Shown piece after piece: positions 43,521 through 52,897 of a stretch of 64,000 bases of DNA (its first letter is position 1; each line of letters starts with the position of its first letter). Below the pieces are notes generated by a model that was not told where the DNA came from, ran no database searches, and worked only from the letters and a program-made list of their open reading frames with translations. The position numbers were made by a program, and so were the translations under genes. The DNA comes from an uncultured bacterium (GTDB lineage: Bacteria; Verrucomicrobiota; Lentisphaeria; Oligosphaerales; Oligosphaeraceae), in NCBI GenBank assembly GCA_902776645.1, contig CACYQT010000009.1, positions 1 to 64,000 of the forward strand, read 5' to 3'.

Positions 43521-43537
43521 CACGATAGGAGTTCACC

Positions 43538-44632
43538 ATGAAAGCGGGAATCATCGGCTGCGGCAACATCTGCGCGTCCTATCTGAAGAATGGACGCGCC
43601 TTTGAGCATCTGCAGATCACGAAATGCACGGACCGCCATCCCGAACGCGCCCAGGCGAAGGCGGACGAGTTCGGAATCCAGGCCGTGCCGCTGGATGACC
43701 TTTTCACCGATCCGGACATCGACATCATCCTGAATCTGACAACGCCCAAGTCCCACACGGACATTGAGTTGCGTGCCTTGGAAAACGGCAAGCACGTCTA
43801 TTCCGAAAAACCTCTCGGGCTGGATCTGGCATCCGGCCTGAAGGTCATGGAGACGGCGAAAAAGAAAGGATTGCATGTCGGTTGCGCTCCGGACACGTTC
43901 ATGGGCGGCGGCCATCAGTTTGGACGCATGCTGCTGGACGACGGGATGATCGGACGCGTCGTCGCAGGCAATGCTTTCATGCTGAACCACGGCCATGAGC
44001 ATTGGCATCCCGCGCCCGGCTTCTACTACCAGCAGGGCGGCGGCCCGTTGTTCGACATGGGGCCGTACTACATCACGGCGCTCATCAATTTGCTTGGCCC
44101 TGTGAAACGCGTCGTCGGCATGTCCACCCGTTCGTCGAACACGCGTATCGGCCGCGGCATAAACGCTGGCAAGAAATTCCCGGTCGAAATCGATACGCAC
44201 ATCACGGCGATTCTCGAATTCGCCTGCGGCTCCGTCATCAATCTGACGACGAGTTTCGACATCTGGCAGCACAGCGATTTGTACTACATTGAACTGTACG
44301 GCACGCAGGGCGCGTTGCATTTCCCTGATCCCAACAAGTTTACGGGCGATGTCAGCCTCTGCCAGGCGGGCATCACGAACGGATGGGTCATCAAGGAGAA
44401 CAGGATTTTCATCTACAACGACAACATGCGCTGCATCGGCCTGGCGGACATGGCGACAGGCATTGAGACGGGACGACCCTACCGCTGTTCCGGCGAACTG
44501 GCCTGCCATGTTCTCGACGTCATGTGCGGCATCACCCGCGCGGCGGAAGAGCATGTCTGCGTCGAGATGACGACGACATGCGAGAAGCCCGCCCCCATGG
44601 GCCGTGATCTGCGTTACGGGCAGCTGGATTGA
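43538..44632 (+). CDS. Gfo/Idh/MocA family oxidoreductase
   Basis: NAD(P)-dependent sugar or inositol dehydrogenase-like protein, 364 residues, cytoplasmic. The Rossmann opening is GIIGCGNICASYLKNG; the EKP motif is in HVYSEKPLGLD, with the catalytic-type Lys; GGGPLFDMGPYYITALINLLGP is the conserved helix of the second domain. The substrate is unknown. AGGAG is 7 nt before the ATG. The ThuA gene follows 67 bp later, a common pair in PVC and related genomes. Confidence 0.88.
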   Translation: MKAGIIGCGNICASYLKNGRAFEHLQITKCTDRHPERAQAKADEFGIQAVPLDDLFTDPDIDIILNLTTPKSHTDIELRALENGKHVYSEKPLGLDLASGLKVMETAKKKGLHVGCAPDTFMGGGHQFGRMLLDDGMIGRVVAGNAFMLNHGHEHWHPAPGFYYQQGGGPLFDMGPYYITALINLLGPVKRVVGMSTRSSNTRIGRGINAGKKFPVEIDTHITAILEFACGSVINLTTSFDIWQHSDLYYIELYGTQGALHFPDPNKFTGDVSLCQAGITNGWVIKENRIFIYNDNMRCIGLADMATGIETGRPYRCSGELACHVLDVMCGITRAAEEHVCVEMTTTCEKPAPMGRDLRYGQLD

Positions 44633-44645
44633 AGGCTTAAGCCTT
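44632..44645. terminator. Short AAGGC-TTAA-GCCTT palindrome
   Basis: A perfect 5-bp stem with TTAA loop, followed by TT. It overlaps the last base of the Gfo/Idh/MocA stop codon. It resembles one unit of the heptamer arrays (GGCTTAAG) rather than a strong terminator. Confidence 0.35.
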
Positions 44646-44699
44646 TTGCTTGTATCCCTTGCATCCCCCCTTTGCTTAGGCTAAAAAAGGAATCAACTT

Positions 44700-45356
44700 A
44701 TGGAAAAGAAGATATTGGTTTTTCGCGGCGGATGGGACGGGCATGACCCTGTGCAGACTTCCGACCGCGTCGTCGCGCAATTGAAGGCGCTCGGCATCGA
44801 ATCGGATATTTTCAACAATCAGGAATGTCTTCTGCAGGAAGGACTTGCGGATAAATACGCCGCCATCATCCCTGTGTGGACGATGGGCAAGCTGGAAGCC
44901 GAGCCCGGCAAGGCGCTGTTGGCGGCCGTCCGCGACGGCGTCGGCGTCGGCGGCTGGCATGGCGGCATGTGCGACGCGTTCCGCGACAACACGGAATACC
45001 AGTTCATGTGCGGCGGCCAGTGGGTCGCCCATCCTGGAAACGCGATCGACTACATGGTGAACTTCAAATCGGACGATCCGATTGTGAAAGGCGTTGCGGA
45101 CTTCGACATGCACAGCGAACAGTACTACATGCACGTTGATCCAGGCAACGAAGTGCTTGCCACGACGACATTTGACGGCCGTGTCTGCCCATGGATCGAC
45201 GGGACGGTCATGCCCGTCATCTGGAAACGCCGTTATGGCAAGGGACGCGTCTTCTACTGCTCGCTCGGCCACAACGAGGCGGATTTCATCCGCCGTCCGC
45301 AGATTGCGGAGATCATCGCCCGCGGCGTCGCCTGGGCGGCCTGCGCAATTGGCTGA
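44700..45356 (+). CDS. ThuA domain protein (trehalose utilisation-like)
   Basis: Class I glutamine amidotransferase-like protein of 218 residues. ThuA features are VFRGGWDGHDPVQ at the start, DKYAAIIPVWTMG, GVGVGGWHGGMCDAFR (Gly-rich turn with the usual nucleophile position changed), GGQWVAHPGN and GRVFYCSLGHNEADF. ThuA from rhizobia acts in trehalose/sucrose catabolism with ThuB, which is a Gfo/Idh/MocA protein like the gene just upstream; the pair may oxidise a disaccharide. The role is inferred. AAGGA lies about 9 nt before the ATG. Confidence 0.88.
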   Translation: MEKKILVFRGGWDGHDPVQTSDRVVAQLKALGIESDIFNNQECLLQEGLADKYAAIIPVWTMGKLEAEPGKALLAAVRDGVGVGGWHGGMCDAFRDNTEYQFMCGGQWVAHPGNAIDYMVNFKSDDPIVKGVADFDMHSEQYYMHVDPGNEVLATTTFDGRVCPWIDGTVMPVIWKRRYGKGRVFYCSLGHNEADFIRRPQIAEIIARGVAWAACAIG

Positions 45357-45385
45357 AAGAACAGTTTTCATATCATTTCCAACAC

Positions 45386-45430
45386 AAAGAACGAGGCCGA
45401 CGGAACCATTCCCGCCGGCCTCGTTCTTTT
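45386..45430 (+). terminator. Strong intrinsic terminator after ThuA
   Basis: AAAGAACGAGGCCG (45386-45399) pairs perfectly with CGGCCTCGTTCTTT (45416-45429), followed by T and GTC. The A-rich and T-rich ends make it potentially bidirectional. Confidence 0.85.
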
Positions 45431-45525
45431 GTCATGATGATATGGCGGTGCGGGGGAAAGAGTTGCAATATGCGGATGGTTTGTCAAACAGGATAGACTT
45501 CCAGCCAAAAGTAATAATGGTTATT

Positions 45526-45555
45526 ATGACTTTTTATGATTTTATATGATTTTGA
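45526..45555. repeat. 10-bp iteron array before the second PD-(D/E)XK gene
   Basis: Three contiguous units, ATGACTTTTT, ATGATTTTAT, ATGATTTTGA, lie 87 bp before the gene start. They match the iterons at 1250-1319 in sequence and period; relative to its gene the array is in the opposite orientation to the first. Confidence 0.7.
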
Positions 45556-45642
45556 ATTTTAATATATTATAAACTTGTATATTTGATTTTTAGTATTATA
45601 TTTCAGGCCTGTTGGATCTCATCGTCGTCAAGGAGCGGAACC

Positions 45643-46590
45643 ATGCCTGAACATTTGGACAACCATGACATTTTGGACGAAAACACCCAAAAGGACAGCA
45701 TCGCCAAATTCTTGTTAACACATAAGCAGATCGTGGCCATGATCTTAAGGGAATACTTCCCGGAATTCAAGGGATGGCCTTTGGATTTCATCAAGGACAA
45801 ATGTCTTGACGGACTGGAGGACACGGATTATTTGATTGGCGACCGGACACATGGAAGCGCGGGCACCGACATGGACGTCTGCATCCATGCCCGCCTTCCA
45901 AAGGATCTTGATTCGCAAATCGGCATCATCATCAATATTGAAATTCAGAAAAAATTCAATCCAGGCTATGATATTATCAAAAGAGGTATATATTATGCTT
46001 GTAGTTTAATAACAATGGAAAAAGAGACGGTGTTCGCAGGCAGCGACTACAATGGCCTGAAGAAGGTTTATTCAGTATGGATATGCCTTGATGCGCCTTT
46101 GAAGACAGCGAATCAAGTCATCCGATACGGGATGGCGGAGCTGTGCCAAACGGATGAAACGCAAGGTGTCCACAAGGCAGGAGCGGCTTACGATCTTCTG
46201 GAAATCATGATGATTTGCCTGAATGACGGATGCCAGAAAAGCGGTGGTCCGGTCATCGACATGCTGAGGACGCTGTTTTCACTGGCCCTGTCCAAAGAAC
46301 GGAAACGGAAGATACTGGAGGAAGAATTCTCAATTACATTCAAACAGGAGGAACAAGAGATGTTGACAGTAGCCGATTACATTGAATACGTGGCGGAAAA
46401 ATGTGAAGAGCGTGGCATAAAGCTCGGTGAAGAGCGTGCGGAGAAGCGTGCGGAGGACAAGATCAAGAATGTCGTCGCGAACATGCTGCGTCAAGGCATG
46501 AGTGAAAAGGAAATACAGATATTACTTGGCGTCTCCACTGATGAAGTCCGCAAGCTGATCCATGACGTCCAGACGAATGCGCAAAGTTGA
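45643..46590 (+). CDS. PD-(D/E)XK nuclease family transposase (Rpn-like), second copy
   Basis: Protein of 315 residues, related to but clearly diverged from the 132-1127 protein. It has DTDYLIGDRTHGSAGTDMDV, GIIINIEIQKKFNPGYDIIKRGIYYA (nuclease core) and VFAGSDYNGLKKVYSVWIC. The C-terminal part is helical and charged (GIKLGEERAEKRAEDKIKN) and ends in MLRQGMSEKEIQILLGVSTDEVRKLI, a helix-turn-helix-like segment common in this family. AAGGAG 8 nt upstream fixes the start at 45643. It is oriented toward, and 12 bp from, the 3' end of the next gene. Confidence 0.85.
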   Translation: MPEHLDNHDILDENTQKDSIAKFLLTHKQIVAMILREYFPEFKGWPLDFIKDKCLDGLEDTDYLIGDRTHGSAGTDMDVCIHARLPKDLDSQIGIIINIEIQKKFNPGYDIIKRGIYYACSLITMEKETVFAGSDYNGLKKVYSVWICLDAPLKTANQVIRYGMAELCQTDETQGVHKAGAAYDLLEIMMICLNDGCQKSGGPVIDMLRTLFSLALSKERKRKILEEEFSITFKQEEQEMLTVADYIEYVAEKCEERGIKLGEERAEKRAEDKIKNVVANMLRQGMSEKEIQILLGVSTDEVRKLIHDVQTNAQS

Positions 46591-46602
46591 ACAAGTATCG
46601 GT

Positions 46603-49476
46603 TCACTTTCGCGTGTAGGTGACGCGCAGCCACGTAATGGAGCCGCCCCATCCCTGCGTCGAATCCGTATTGCGGATGCGGATGTACATCTTCTTGCCTT
46701 GCAAGCCATAAGCAGCTGCCTTCACCGTCAGGACGCGGCGGTTGCTGCCATCCCGCAGATGCTCCACCTTGCCGTTCTGCGAATAGTCGGCGATGACGTT
46801 CCAGTCCTTCGCGTCACTGGAAATCTCAATGTAGTAGTTCTGCAGGATGTTCATGTCGACGGTGTAGTCCTGCGTTCCTTCCGTGTCGAACACATAGACC
46901 AGCTGCCCCATCATGTCGCAGAAACGGAGGCTCGCGTTTGACGCAGCCGTGTTCTTCAGCAGGAAGTCGCCGTCCTGATTCGATTTGTTCGTCTCGACCG
47001 TCCGGCTGATCGTCTTCACGCCGTTTTTGTCGGAGACTACGAAAGCCGCGTCGTCGAACTTGCCGGTCGCCGTGGACGGCGCTTTGTAGACAATGTCCCG
47101 CTCAATGATTTGCGCCTCCGCGTCCGGTTTGGATTCGACGGGCTTGTCACCCCATGTCACGTTGACGACCGTCGGTTTCGCGTTGCCCGCCATCTGCAGA
47201 AGAACGGATGACGAACCGCCGTTCCACGTCATTTCGACATCGACCGGATTTCCATTGCAAAGTGCCGTCACTTCATCGGGATAGAAACCTTTCGGCGCCA
47301 TGATCCGCGTCGAAACGACGGTGTCAGAGGCCGCCGTGAACGTGAATTGCGTCAGAACACCGTCCTCCGCGAGGCTTCCGGCCACGATTTCGCCGCCGCT
47401 GAAGGCCATGCGCGGGACGTTCAATTTCAACGTGGAGACGTCGAACAACAGGCGGCTGTTCTGCGCCTTCACCAACGGATTCTTCACGACGGCCAGATGC
47501 GGATCGAACAAATCAACATACGTTCCACGCAACGTGTCGTCTTTCCACAGCGCATGTGTCGCGACGATTCCGCCACGCCGCGTCGTCATGAGATTCGTCT
47601 CCACATACTGAAGGCCCGCGGCTTCGACAGCGCGCGCCATCAAGACGCGCATCAGCCCGCAACCGTCCTCCGTGCTGTAGTACGTGCTCGGCAGGCCGAC
47701 GGCCAGAAGGCGGCCTTTTCCGACCGACGTCTCGAAGCCGACCGTCCGCGCGCCGCTCTTCAGCAACGCGCCGTCCTTTACGCCATACGAAACCATGAAC
47801 TTGCGGTCGTTTTTCTCAGGCTGCATGCGACTGAACTTTCCGGCCAGGCCGCCGACGCATTCCACCGACGTCCCATCATCGAAATCGGCGGTTTCCACAG
47901 CCGCATCCACGCCGAGTTTCGCCAGCAGATCCGCCACGGGGGAGCCCTTTTCCGCCCAGAAGCGGTCCGGCATCCGCCAGTAGTCGTTCTTGCCGGAAAG
48001 CAGCATGAGAATACCGCCGTTTTTCGTCCATTGCGCAATCGCGTCGTTCACCCTGCCCTGCATCGGAAGCATGTTGTCGTAGCTGACGATCAGCACTTTC
48101 ACATCCGACAAATCATCCGCCGTAAACAACTGTTCCATGGATTTGATACCGGCGGGAATACCGTTCGCCGCCAGCGGCATCATGATGCCGAACAGGCCGA
48201 CGGACGTCGCAGGGGACCATGCCTTCTTCTTCAGCCATGACATCGTGTCCGACACCGCATACGCGATTCCGGGCGTGCCCGCCACCAGTTCGATTGGCTT
48301 CCCGCCGACGTCGTTCAACGCGTTGAAGCACTGCTGCAGAATCGTCCTGTACTGCGGCGTCACGTTCAAAAACGCGCGATAGACCCATGGACACAGCTCG
48401 AAACGGTGGATTTCAGGCCGCATCAGCGACGCGACGATGGTCTGCAGATAGGCGTAGCGATTTTTCATCTCCGTCGACGGACCATCGGACATCGGATCCG
48501 CCAACGCGAAGAAATTCGTCCCTTCCGTCGAATCGACGTATGACGTAAAGTCCACGTATGCCGAAAGATATTCATCCCTGACGGCCTCCCCCTTGTACAG
48601 GAACGGAGTCCGGATCGTATCGCTCCACGTCTGGCCGATGATGCCGTCGACCTTGCCAGTCGCCATGTAGTGGTTGAGCCCCGCCGTGATTCCCCAGGCG
48701 TTGTAGTTCACGGTGGAATGCGTCGCGATGTACATCTTCGTGCCAGGGGCGAGTTTTTCAATCCGCTCGTACATCACGCCGATGATGCGTTCGAACAGCC
48801 ACGTCTTCAGCTCCATGCTTTTCAGCATCGCCTCCGGGCTGGACTGCGGATCCTGCCAATCCTCCTTGAAATACTCCTTCCATTCCGCCTTGAAGCCGTC
48901 CGAATAACCGGACTGGTTCCACATCTCCGGCTCCTCGAAGGCGATGGTCACAGGGCGGAACATGATGATCGCCCTTTTCACGATATCCCACGTATATTCA
49001 ATGAATTCCTTCGTGGGAACCATGTAGTAGGAGCCTTTCGCACCGTGCAGCATGCGCGAGCCGTCCTTCTTCGTCTGGATGGCGTCCGGATGCGCGTCCG
49101 CCCAGCGGAGCCCCGCGCGGTTGATGGCCAGCATCATGTCGATGCTATAGATGTCGTCCCGATCCGCCCATGACTTCACCGTCTTCTCGTTGAGGCTGTA
49201 GATCATGATGGAATCGCAGTTGAAGGCGACTCCGTCCACGTATCCGTTCGCCACCTGGATGGAGCTCCTGCAGCCCTTTATGTCCCACGGCGCGAAACGC
49301 TGGACGTACTTTCCGTCCTCCAACGAAATGACCGGGCGATTGTATTTCGCGGGCGTCACCGTCTTGACAGCGTTCTTCCGCAATTCGAGCGGCCCCTCCT
49401 GCCCATTCGACGCAACCGCGCCGAAAATCGCCAGCGACATCATCAAACCGATAACACGACCGTGTGAAATTGACAT
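46603..49476 (-). CDS. Secreted GH42-like glycosidase candidate
   Basis: Exported protein of 957 residues. The signal peptide is MSISHGRVIGLMMSLAIFGAVAS. The N-terminal half resembles a TIM barrel with RPVTIAFEEPEMWNQSG (E181-E184, candidate acid/base) and GTKMYIATHSTVNYNAW. A flavodoxin/amidotransferase-like domain follows (SDVKVLIVSYDNMLPMQGR, KNGGILMLLSGKNDYW, GKGRLLAVGLPS), as in the trimerisation domain of GH42-type enzymes, then beta-sandwiches and a discoidin-like C-terminus (NYYIEISSDAKDWNVIADYS). The family assignment is tentative. AAGGGGG 6-7 nt before the ATG supports the start. The adjoining PD-(D/E)XK gene converges on it. Confidence 0.6.
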   Translation of the reverse strand: MSISHGRVIGLMMSLAIFGAVASNGQEGPLELRKNAVKTVTPAKYNRPVISLEDGKYVQRFAPWDIKGCRSSIQVANGYVDGVAFNCDSIMIYSLNEKTVKSWADRDDIYSIDMMLAINRAGLRWADAHPDAIQTKKDGSRMLHGAKGSYYMVPTKEFIEYTWDIVKRAIIMFRPVTIAFEEPEMWNQSGYSDGFKAEWKEYFKEDWQDPQSSPEAMLKSMELKTWLFERIIGVMYERIEKLAPGTKMYIATHSTVNYNAWGITAGLNHYMATGKVDGIIGQTWSDTIRTPFLYKGEAVRDEYLSAYVDFTSYVDSTEGTNFFALADPMSDGPSTEMKNRYAYLQTIVASLMRPEIHRFELCPWVYRAFLNVTPQYRTILQQCFNALNDVGGKPIELVAGTPGIAYAVSDTMSWLKKKAWSPATSVGLFGIMMPLAANGIPAGIKSMEQLFTADDLSDVKVLIVSYDNMLPMQGRVNDAIAQWTKNGGILMLLSGKNDYWRMPDRFWAEKGSPVADLLAKLGVDAAVETADFDDGTSVECVGGLAGKFSRMQPEKNDRKFMVSYGVKDGALLKSGARTVGFETSVGKGRLLAVGLPSTYYSTEDGCGLMRVLMARAVEAAGLQYVETNLMTTRRGGIVATHALWKDDTLRGTYVDLFDPHLAVVKNPLVKAQNSRLLFDVSTLKLNVPRMAFSGGEIVAGSLAEDGVLTQFTFTAASDTVVSTRIMAPKGFYPDEVTALCNGNPVDVEMTWNGGSSSVLLQMAGNAKPTVVNVTWGDKPVESKPDAEAQIIERDIVYKAPSTATGKFDDAAFVVSDKNGVKTISRTVETNKSNQDGDFLLKNTAASNASLRFCDMMGQLVYVFDTEGTQDYTVDMNILQNYYIEISSDAKDWNVIADYSQNGKVEHLRDGSNRRVLTVKAAAYGLQGKKMYIRIRNTDSTQGWGGSITWLRVTYTRK

Positions 49477-49536
49477 GGAACCCCCTTGGGCTGTTTGGGT
49501 TATCTTCTCAAATCATTTCCGCCTGCCCGGCGGGCG

Positions 49537-50616
49537 TCAGAACATGATCTTTCCGGGCGAGACCGACAAACGGCCGCCGCGCTCCTCCAGACGGCGGTAG
49601 ATCGCGTCCATCTCCGCATCGCGCAACGGCGGCAGCAGATGATGGGCCAGCTCGATTTCCACCTTGCCGACCACGTCGCCGAGCATGTCGCACAGCGAAT
49701 ACGCCTCCACGTGCACGGCGCTCGGGCGTTCGCCCATCCGGACGATCACTTCATTGAACGTCGTCAGCAGCGAATCGCGGAACTTCTGCAATTTCACCCC
49801 CGGCTCGTCAATCCGCGCCGCCAGCAAATCGCCTGATTCATAGTCGCTTATCGTGAAAAGAAACGTGGCCGGAATCTCGTCTGAATCATCCGTCGTGAAC
49901 GGCGAAACCAGAAGATCCATGCGCAGTTGGCGCGTGCCCAGCGGCAGTTCCTTCAACGTGGCGATCTCCGCGCGTTTCAGTTTCGGATACTTCTTCGGAA
50001 GCTTTTCGTCCAAATCCATGTTGACCCGCGCGTCTTCCCACACGAGACCGCCGTCGGATTCGACAGGCTTCCGAAGATAATAGTCATCCTCCTGCCCTTC
50101 CGCTACTTCCAGACTCAGCGTGCCTTCCTTGATCTTCTGCACGACTTCATACGTCTGGCGGATGACGTGCGACAGGAAACGCAGATCCTCCACGCTTGGA
50201 TGGTTCGGCTGGAAGCCCGGACGGCATTCGCGGAACACAGGATAGCCTTCGACGCCTTCCAGGCTGACGTCCTCCAGAACCTCCTTGTCCTTGTCATCCA
50301 GTTCGTCCTCCGTGACATACGTGAAGAACAGCGCCGGCACTTCGTAGTTCAGATCGCTGACGAACGCCTCTTCCGGACTGTTGTTCAGATCCCAAAGAAT
50401 CTCCAAGCCGCGGGAACCACGGTATGCCGTCAGCATGAACGGCTCCTGGTCCACGCCGCCGCTTACCTGCACGAAGACCATTTCGTCGCTGTCCGGATTC
50501 TGGACGGCGAACACATCCGTGCTTTCCAACGACATCCACGGTTTCGCCTCCAAGAGGTCGCTGGCGTTCCGCACAAGCGTCGGATATATCGAACTTTCAA
50601 ATTGTGTCAATGGCAT
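49537..50616 (-). CDS. Uncharacterised DUF7309/DUF6930-like protein
   Basis: Cytoplasmic, acidic protein of 359 residues with no signal peptide. The N-terminal half (ASDLLEAKPWMSLESTDVFAVQ, AYRGSRGLEILWDLNN) resembles DUF7309, and the C-terminal part (PSAVHVEAYSLCDMLGDVVGK, HLLPPLRDAEMDAIYRRLEE) resembles DUF6930. Both have no known function. GGAGG lies upstream; two adjacent ATGs exist, and the second (50616) has better spacing. The gene precedes the GH42-like gene on the minus strand, with no sign of a shared role. Confidence 0.5.
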   Translation of the reverse strand: MPLTQFESSIYPTLVRNASDLLEAKPWMSLESTDVFAVQNPDSDEMVFVQVSGGVDQEPFMLTAYRGSRGLEILWDLNNSPEEAFVSDLNYEVPALFFTYVTEDELDDKDKEVLEDVSLEGVEGYPVFRECRPGFQPNHPSVEDLRFLSHVIRQTYEVVQKIKEGTLSLEVAEGQEDDYYLRKPVESDGGLVWEDARVNMDLDEKLPKKYPKLKRAEIATLKELPLGTRQLRMDLLVSPFTTDDSDEIPATFLFTISDYESGDLLAARIDEPGVKLQKFRDSLLTTFNEVIVRMGERPSAVHVEAYSLCDMLGDVVGKVEIELAHHLLPPLRDAEMDAIYRRLEERGGRLSVSPGKIMF

Positions 50617-50667
50617 CATTCCCTCCGATTCATGATTAATAAATTATGGTAATAGTATGCTTCATTT

Positions 50668-51852
50668 TCAATTGGCCGCCCGTCGGCCCATCCCCTCCAA
50701 CGCAATGTCCAGAATACGCCGCGCCACATCTTCCTTCGACATCTGCGGCAATTCGACGACGCTTCCGTCCCGTTTGAAAACCGTCACTTGATTCGTGCCG
50801 ACGGCGAACCCGCTGCCGGGCTTCGTCACGTCGTTCGCGCACAGCATGTCGCAGTTCTTCGATTCCAGCTTCGCCTGCGCATATGCTTGAACATGATCGC
50901 TTTCCGCCGCGAATCCGACGAGAAACGGATGGCGGCCGGTCGCATGCCCGATCGAATCCAGAATGTCCGGCGTGCGTTTCATCTTCAAACTGAAAACGCC
51001 GTCCGTGTTTTTCTGTTTCTTGATCTTCACGTTCGAATATTCAATCGGCGTGAAATCCGCCACGGCGGCGCACAGGATGGCCAGATCCATTTCGGCGACA
51101 CACGCCATGACGGCGTCGTACATCGCCTGCGCGTTCCGTACAGGGCAGGCATGGATGCCGCCATGCGGCGGAACAGGCCATGACATCGGTCCGTGGACGA
51201 TCGTCACATCCGCGCCGCGCCATGCCGCCATGCGGGCCAGCGCCACGCCCATGCGGCCCGTCGAACGGTTTGTCACAAACCGCACGGGATCAAAATCCTC
51301 CGCCGTCGGGCCCGCCGTGATCAGCACGCGCTTTCCCGCGAAGTCCCGTTTCGTCAACGCCGTCATCGCCGCCTCCAGGCAACGCGCGGGCGACGCGACA
51401 TCCAGCAGGCCCAACGAGCCCATGTCCGTCGTCTCGCCGTCCGCCATGAGCCATTGCACGGCACCGCCGCCGTGCGACGACAACGTCTTGCGGATGTCGG
51501 CGCCATCCTCTTGCGGAAGGAAGGCCGGAACAATCACCACGGGGCCTTTCACGCGCTTCCAGGCAGCCTGCCAATTGTCTTCGCAAAGCGTCTTCGCGAG
51601 CTTCTCGGAGACTGGCGCCGCGAGAACGGCGTCGCTGTCGTCCAATATCTTTTCGGGGATGTCCGGAAAGCGTACAAGCGGCGTGCCGCTGAGCATCGTC
51701 GTGAAATAGTCGCCGACGAGCAGGCGGGCGGATTCCGTCAACGCCACACGCACCGCCACGCCCTGCCTGAGCAGCGACGTGACAAGCGGCGCCGTGTGCG
51801 TCATCACGCCCGGCCCGTCGACAATCAGCAATATGCGTTTCAACGACAACAT
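50668..51852 (-). CDS. coaBC: CoaBC-type phosphopantothenoylcysteine synthase with divergent N-domain
   Basis: Protein of 394 residues with the coenzyme A biosynthesis architecture. The C-terminal half is a convincing CoaB ligase: VLITAGPTAEDFDPVRFVTN, STGRMGVALA, AILCAAVADFTP, FLVGFAAESD and NDVTKPGSGF. The N-terminal flavoprotein-like half (KRILLIVDGPGVMTHTAPLV, VRVALTESARLLVGDYF) keeps the fold, but the usual decarboxylase motifs are not found: PAxxNTxxK appears as PVSEKLAK, PxMNxxMW as PAFLPQED, and the Gly-Cys-rich active-site loop as DMGSLGLLD. It may lack decarboxylase activity, in which case another protein must supply it. No Shine-Dalgarno is seen; the ATG is chosen by length. Confidence 0.82.
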   Translation of the reverse strand: MLSLKRILLIVDGPGVMTHTAPLVTSLLRQGVAVRVALTESARLLVGDYFTTMLSGTPLVRFPDIPEKILDDSDAVLAAPVSEKLAKTLCEDNWQAAWKRVKGPVVIVPAFLPQEDGADIRKTLSSHGGGAVQWLMADGETTDMGSLGLLDVASPARCLEAAMTALTKRDFAGKRVLITAGPTAEDFDPVRFVTNRSTGRMGVALARMAAWRGADVTIVHGPMSWPVPPHGGIHACPVRNAQAMYDAVMACVAEMDLAILCAAVADFTPIEYSNVKIKKQKNTDGVFSLKMKRTPDILDSIGHATGRHPFLVGFAAESDHVQAYAQAKLESKNCDMLCANDVTKPGSGFAVGTNQVTVFKRDGSVVELPQMSKEDVARRILDIALEGMGRRAAN

Positions 51853-51890
51853 CTTATAAACTACAAGTTACTTTTTTTGTATTCTCTCGG

Positions 51891-51993
51891 CAACGGCGGG
51901 ACGCCGTCGTTACCTTCAACGGCGGGACGCCGTCGTTACCTTCAACGGCGGGACGCCGTCGTTACCTTCAACGGCGGGACGCCGTCGCTACAA
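51891..51993. repeat. Four tandem 26-bp hairpin repeats
   Basis: Units start at 51891, 51917, 51943 and 51969. Each holds ACGGCG-GGA-CGCCGT. On the minus strand each unit starts GGTAAC (GTAGC in the last), the same head as the 12638 repeat. The last unit overlaps the stop codon (TAG) of the TIM-barrel gene. Confidence 0.85.
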
Positions 51994-52857
51994 CGACGCC
52001 TCGATTCTCTTCAGATACTGGATGCCATCGGAGAATTTCTCCTCCGGAGCGACGTTCGCGCGGAAGTCCTCAATCGTGATATACCCTTTGTAATCAATCT
52101 TTTTCAGCCACTTCATGGCCGTCGGGAAATGGAACAGGCCTTCGCACATGCGGCAGCCTTCCCACTTCCACTGGACTGTGCCGTTTTCGTCTGGCTCGCC
52201 CGCGAACGGACGATGCGCGCCGAAATGGCAATGGGCCAGATAGTCGCCAAGGAACGGAATCGCGATCGCCACCGTCTCGAAGCCGTCGCGAACCATGTTC
52301 TGCGGATCGTAGATGATGCCGACTTCGCTCGGCGAGAAGTTGCTCGCGATGCGATACGCCAACGAGGCGCTCGGATGGATCGTTCCGCCGTGCATTTCGA
52401 TGATCACCTTCACGCCAGTTCCACGGCAGAGGTCGATGCAGCGCGCGAAGCCCGCGACCGTCTCGCCGTAGATGGCCTTGTAATTCTCGCCGTCCTTTCC
52501 GCCGAATCCGGCGGCCGCGCCAAGGCGGATCAACGGGGCGCCGACCGCCACCGCGCCTTCCAGGGCATGCTTGAACTGCTCGATGTCCAGACAGGACATG
52601 TTCGTCGCCAAGCCGGCGATGCCCATGCCCGTATCATCCAGAACGCGACGCAGTTCGGGGGCTTTTTCCGCGAGATTCTCGGGCGTCACGTCGTTCACAT
52701 GATAGCCCCAGCAGCTCGGCTCGGCTTTGGCGCGCACTTCATCCGACACGCGGCGGGCGCGCAATTCAATGCCGTCATAGCCCAGACGTTTCAGAAATTC
52801 GCATTGCTCGGCCATGGACATGGCCGGCAGGCAAACGGATGTCACGCTGTATTTCAT
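51988..52857 (-). CDS. Sugar phosphate isomerase/epimerase (TIM barrel)
   Basis: Cytoplasmic xylose isomerase-like TIM barrel of 289 residues. Elements: LKRLGYDGIELRARRVSDE (first strand), LIRLGAAAGFGGKDGENY, VKVIIEMHGGTIHPS (metal Glu), GIIYDPQNMVRDG (Asp), HCHFGAHRPF (His) and YITIEDFRANVAPEEK (Glu). It probably isomerises a sugar or sugar acid. AGGAG is 5-6 nt before the ATG. Its TAG stop lies in the last copy of the tandem repeat. It differs clearly in sequence from the 1376-2269 barrel. Confidence 0.85.
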   Translation of the reverse strand: MKYSVTSVCLPAMSMAEQCEFLKRLGYDGIELRARRVSDEVRAKAEPSCWGYHVNDVTPENLAEKAPELRRVLDDTGMGIAGLATNMSCLDIEQFKHALEGAVAVGAPLIRLGAAAGFGGKDGENYKAIYGETVAGFARCIDLCRGTGVKVIIEMHGGTIHPSASLAYRIASNFSPSEVGIIYDPQNMVRDGFETVAIAIPFLGDYLAHCHFGAHRPFAGEPDENGTVQWKWEGCRMCEGLFHFPTAMKWLKKIDYKGYITIEDFRANVAPEEKFSDGIQYLKRIEASL

Positions 52858-52897
52858 CTCTGCTCCTATATCCTATTGTAAGCTACAAATCATCGCC

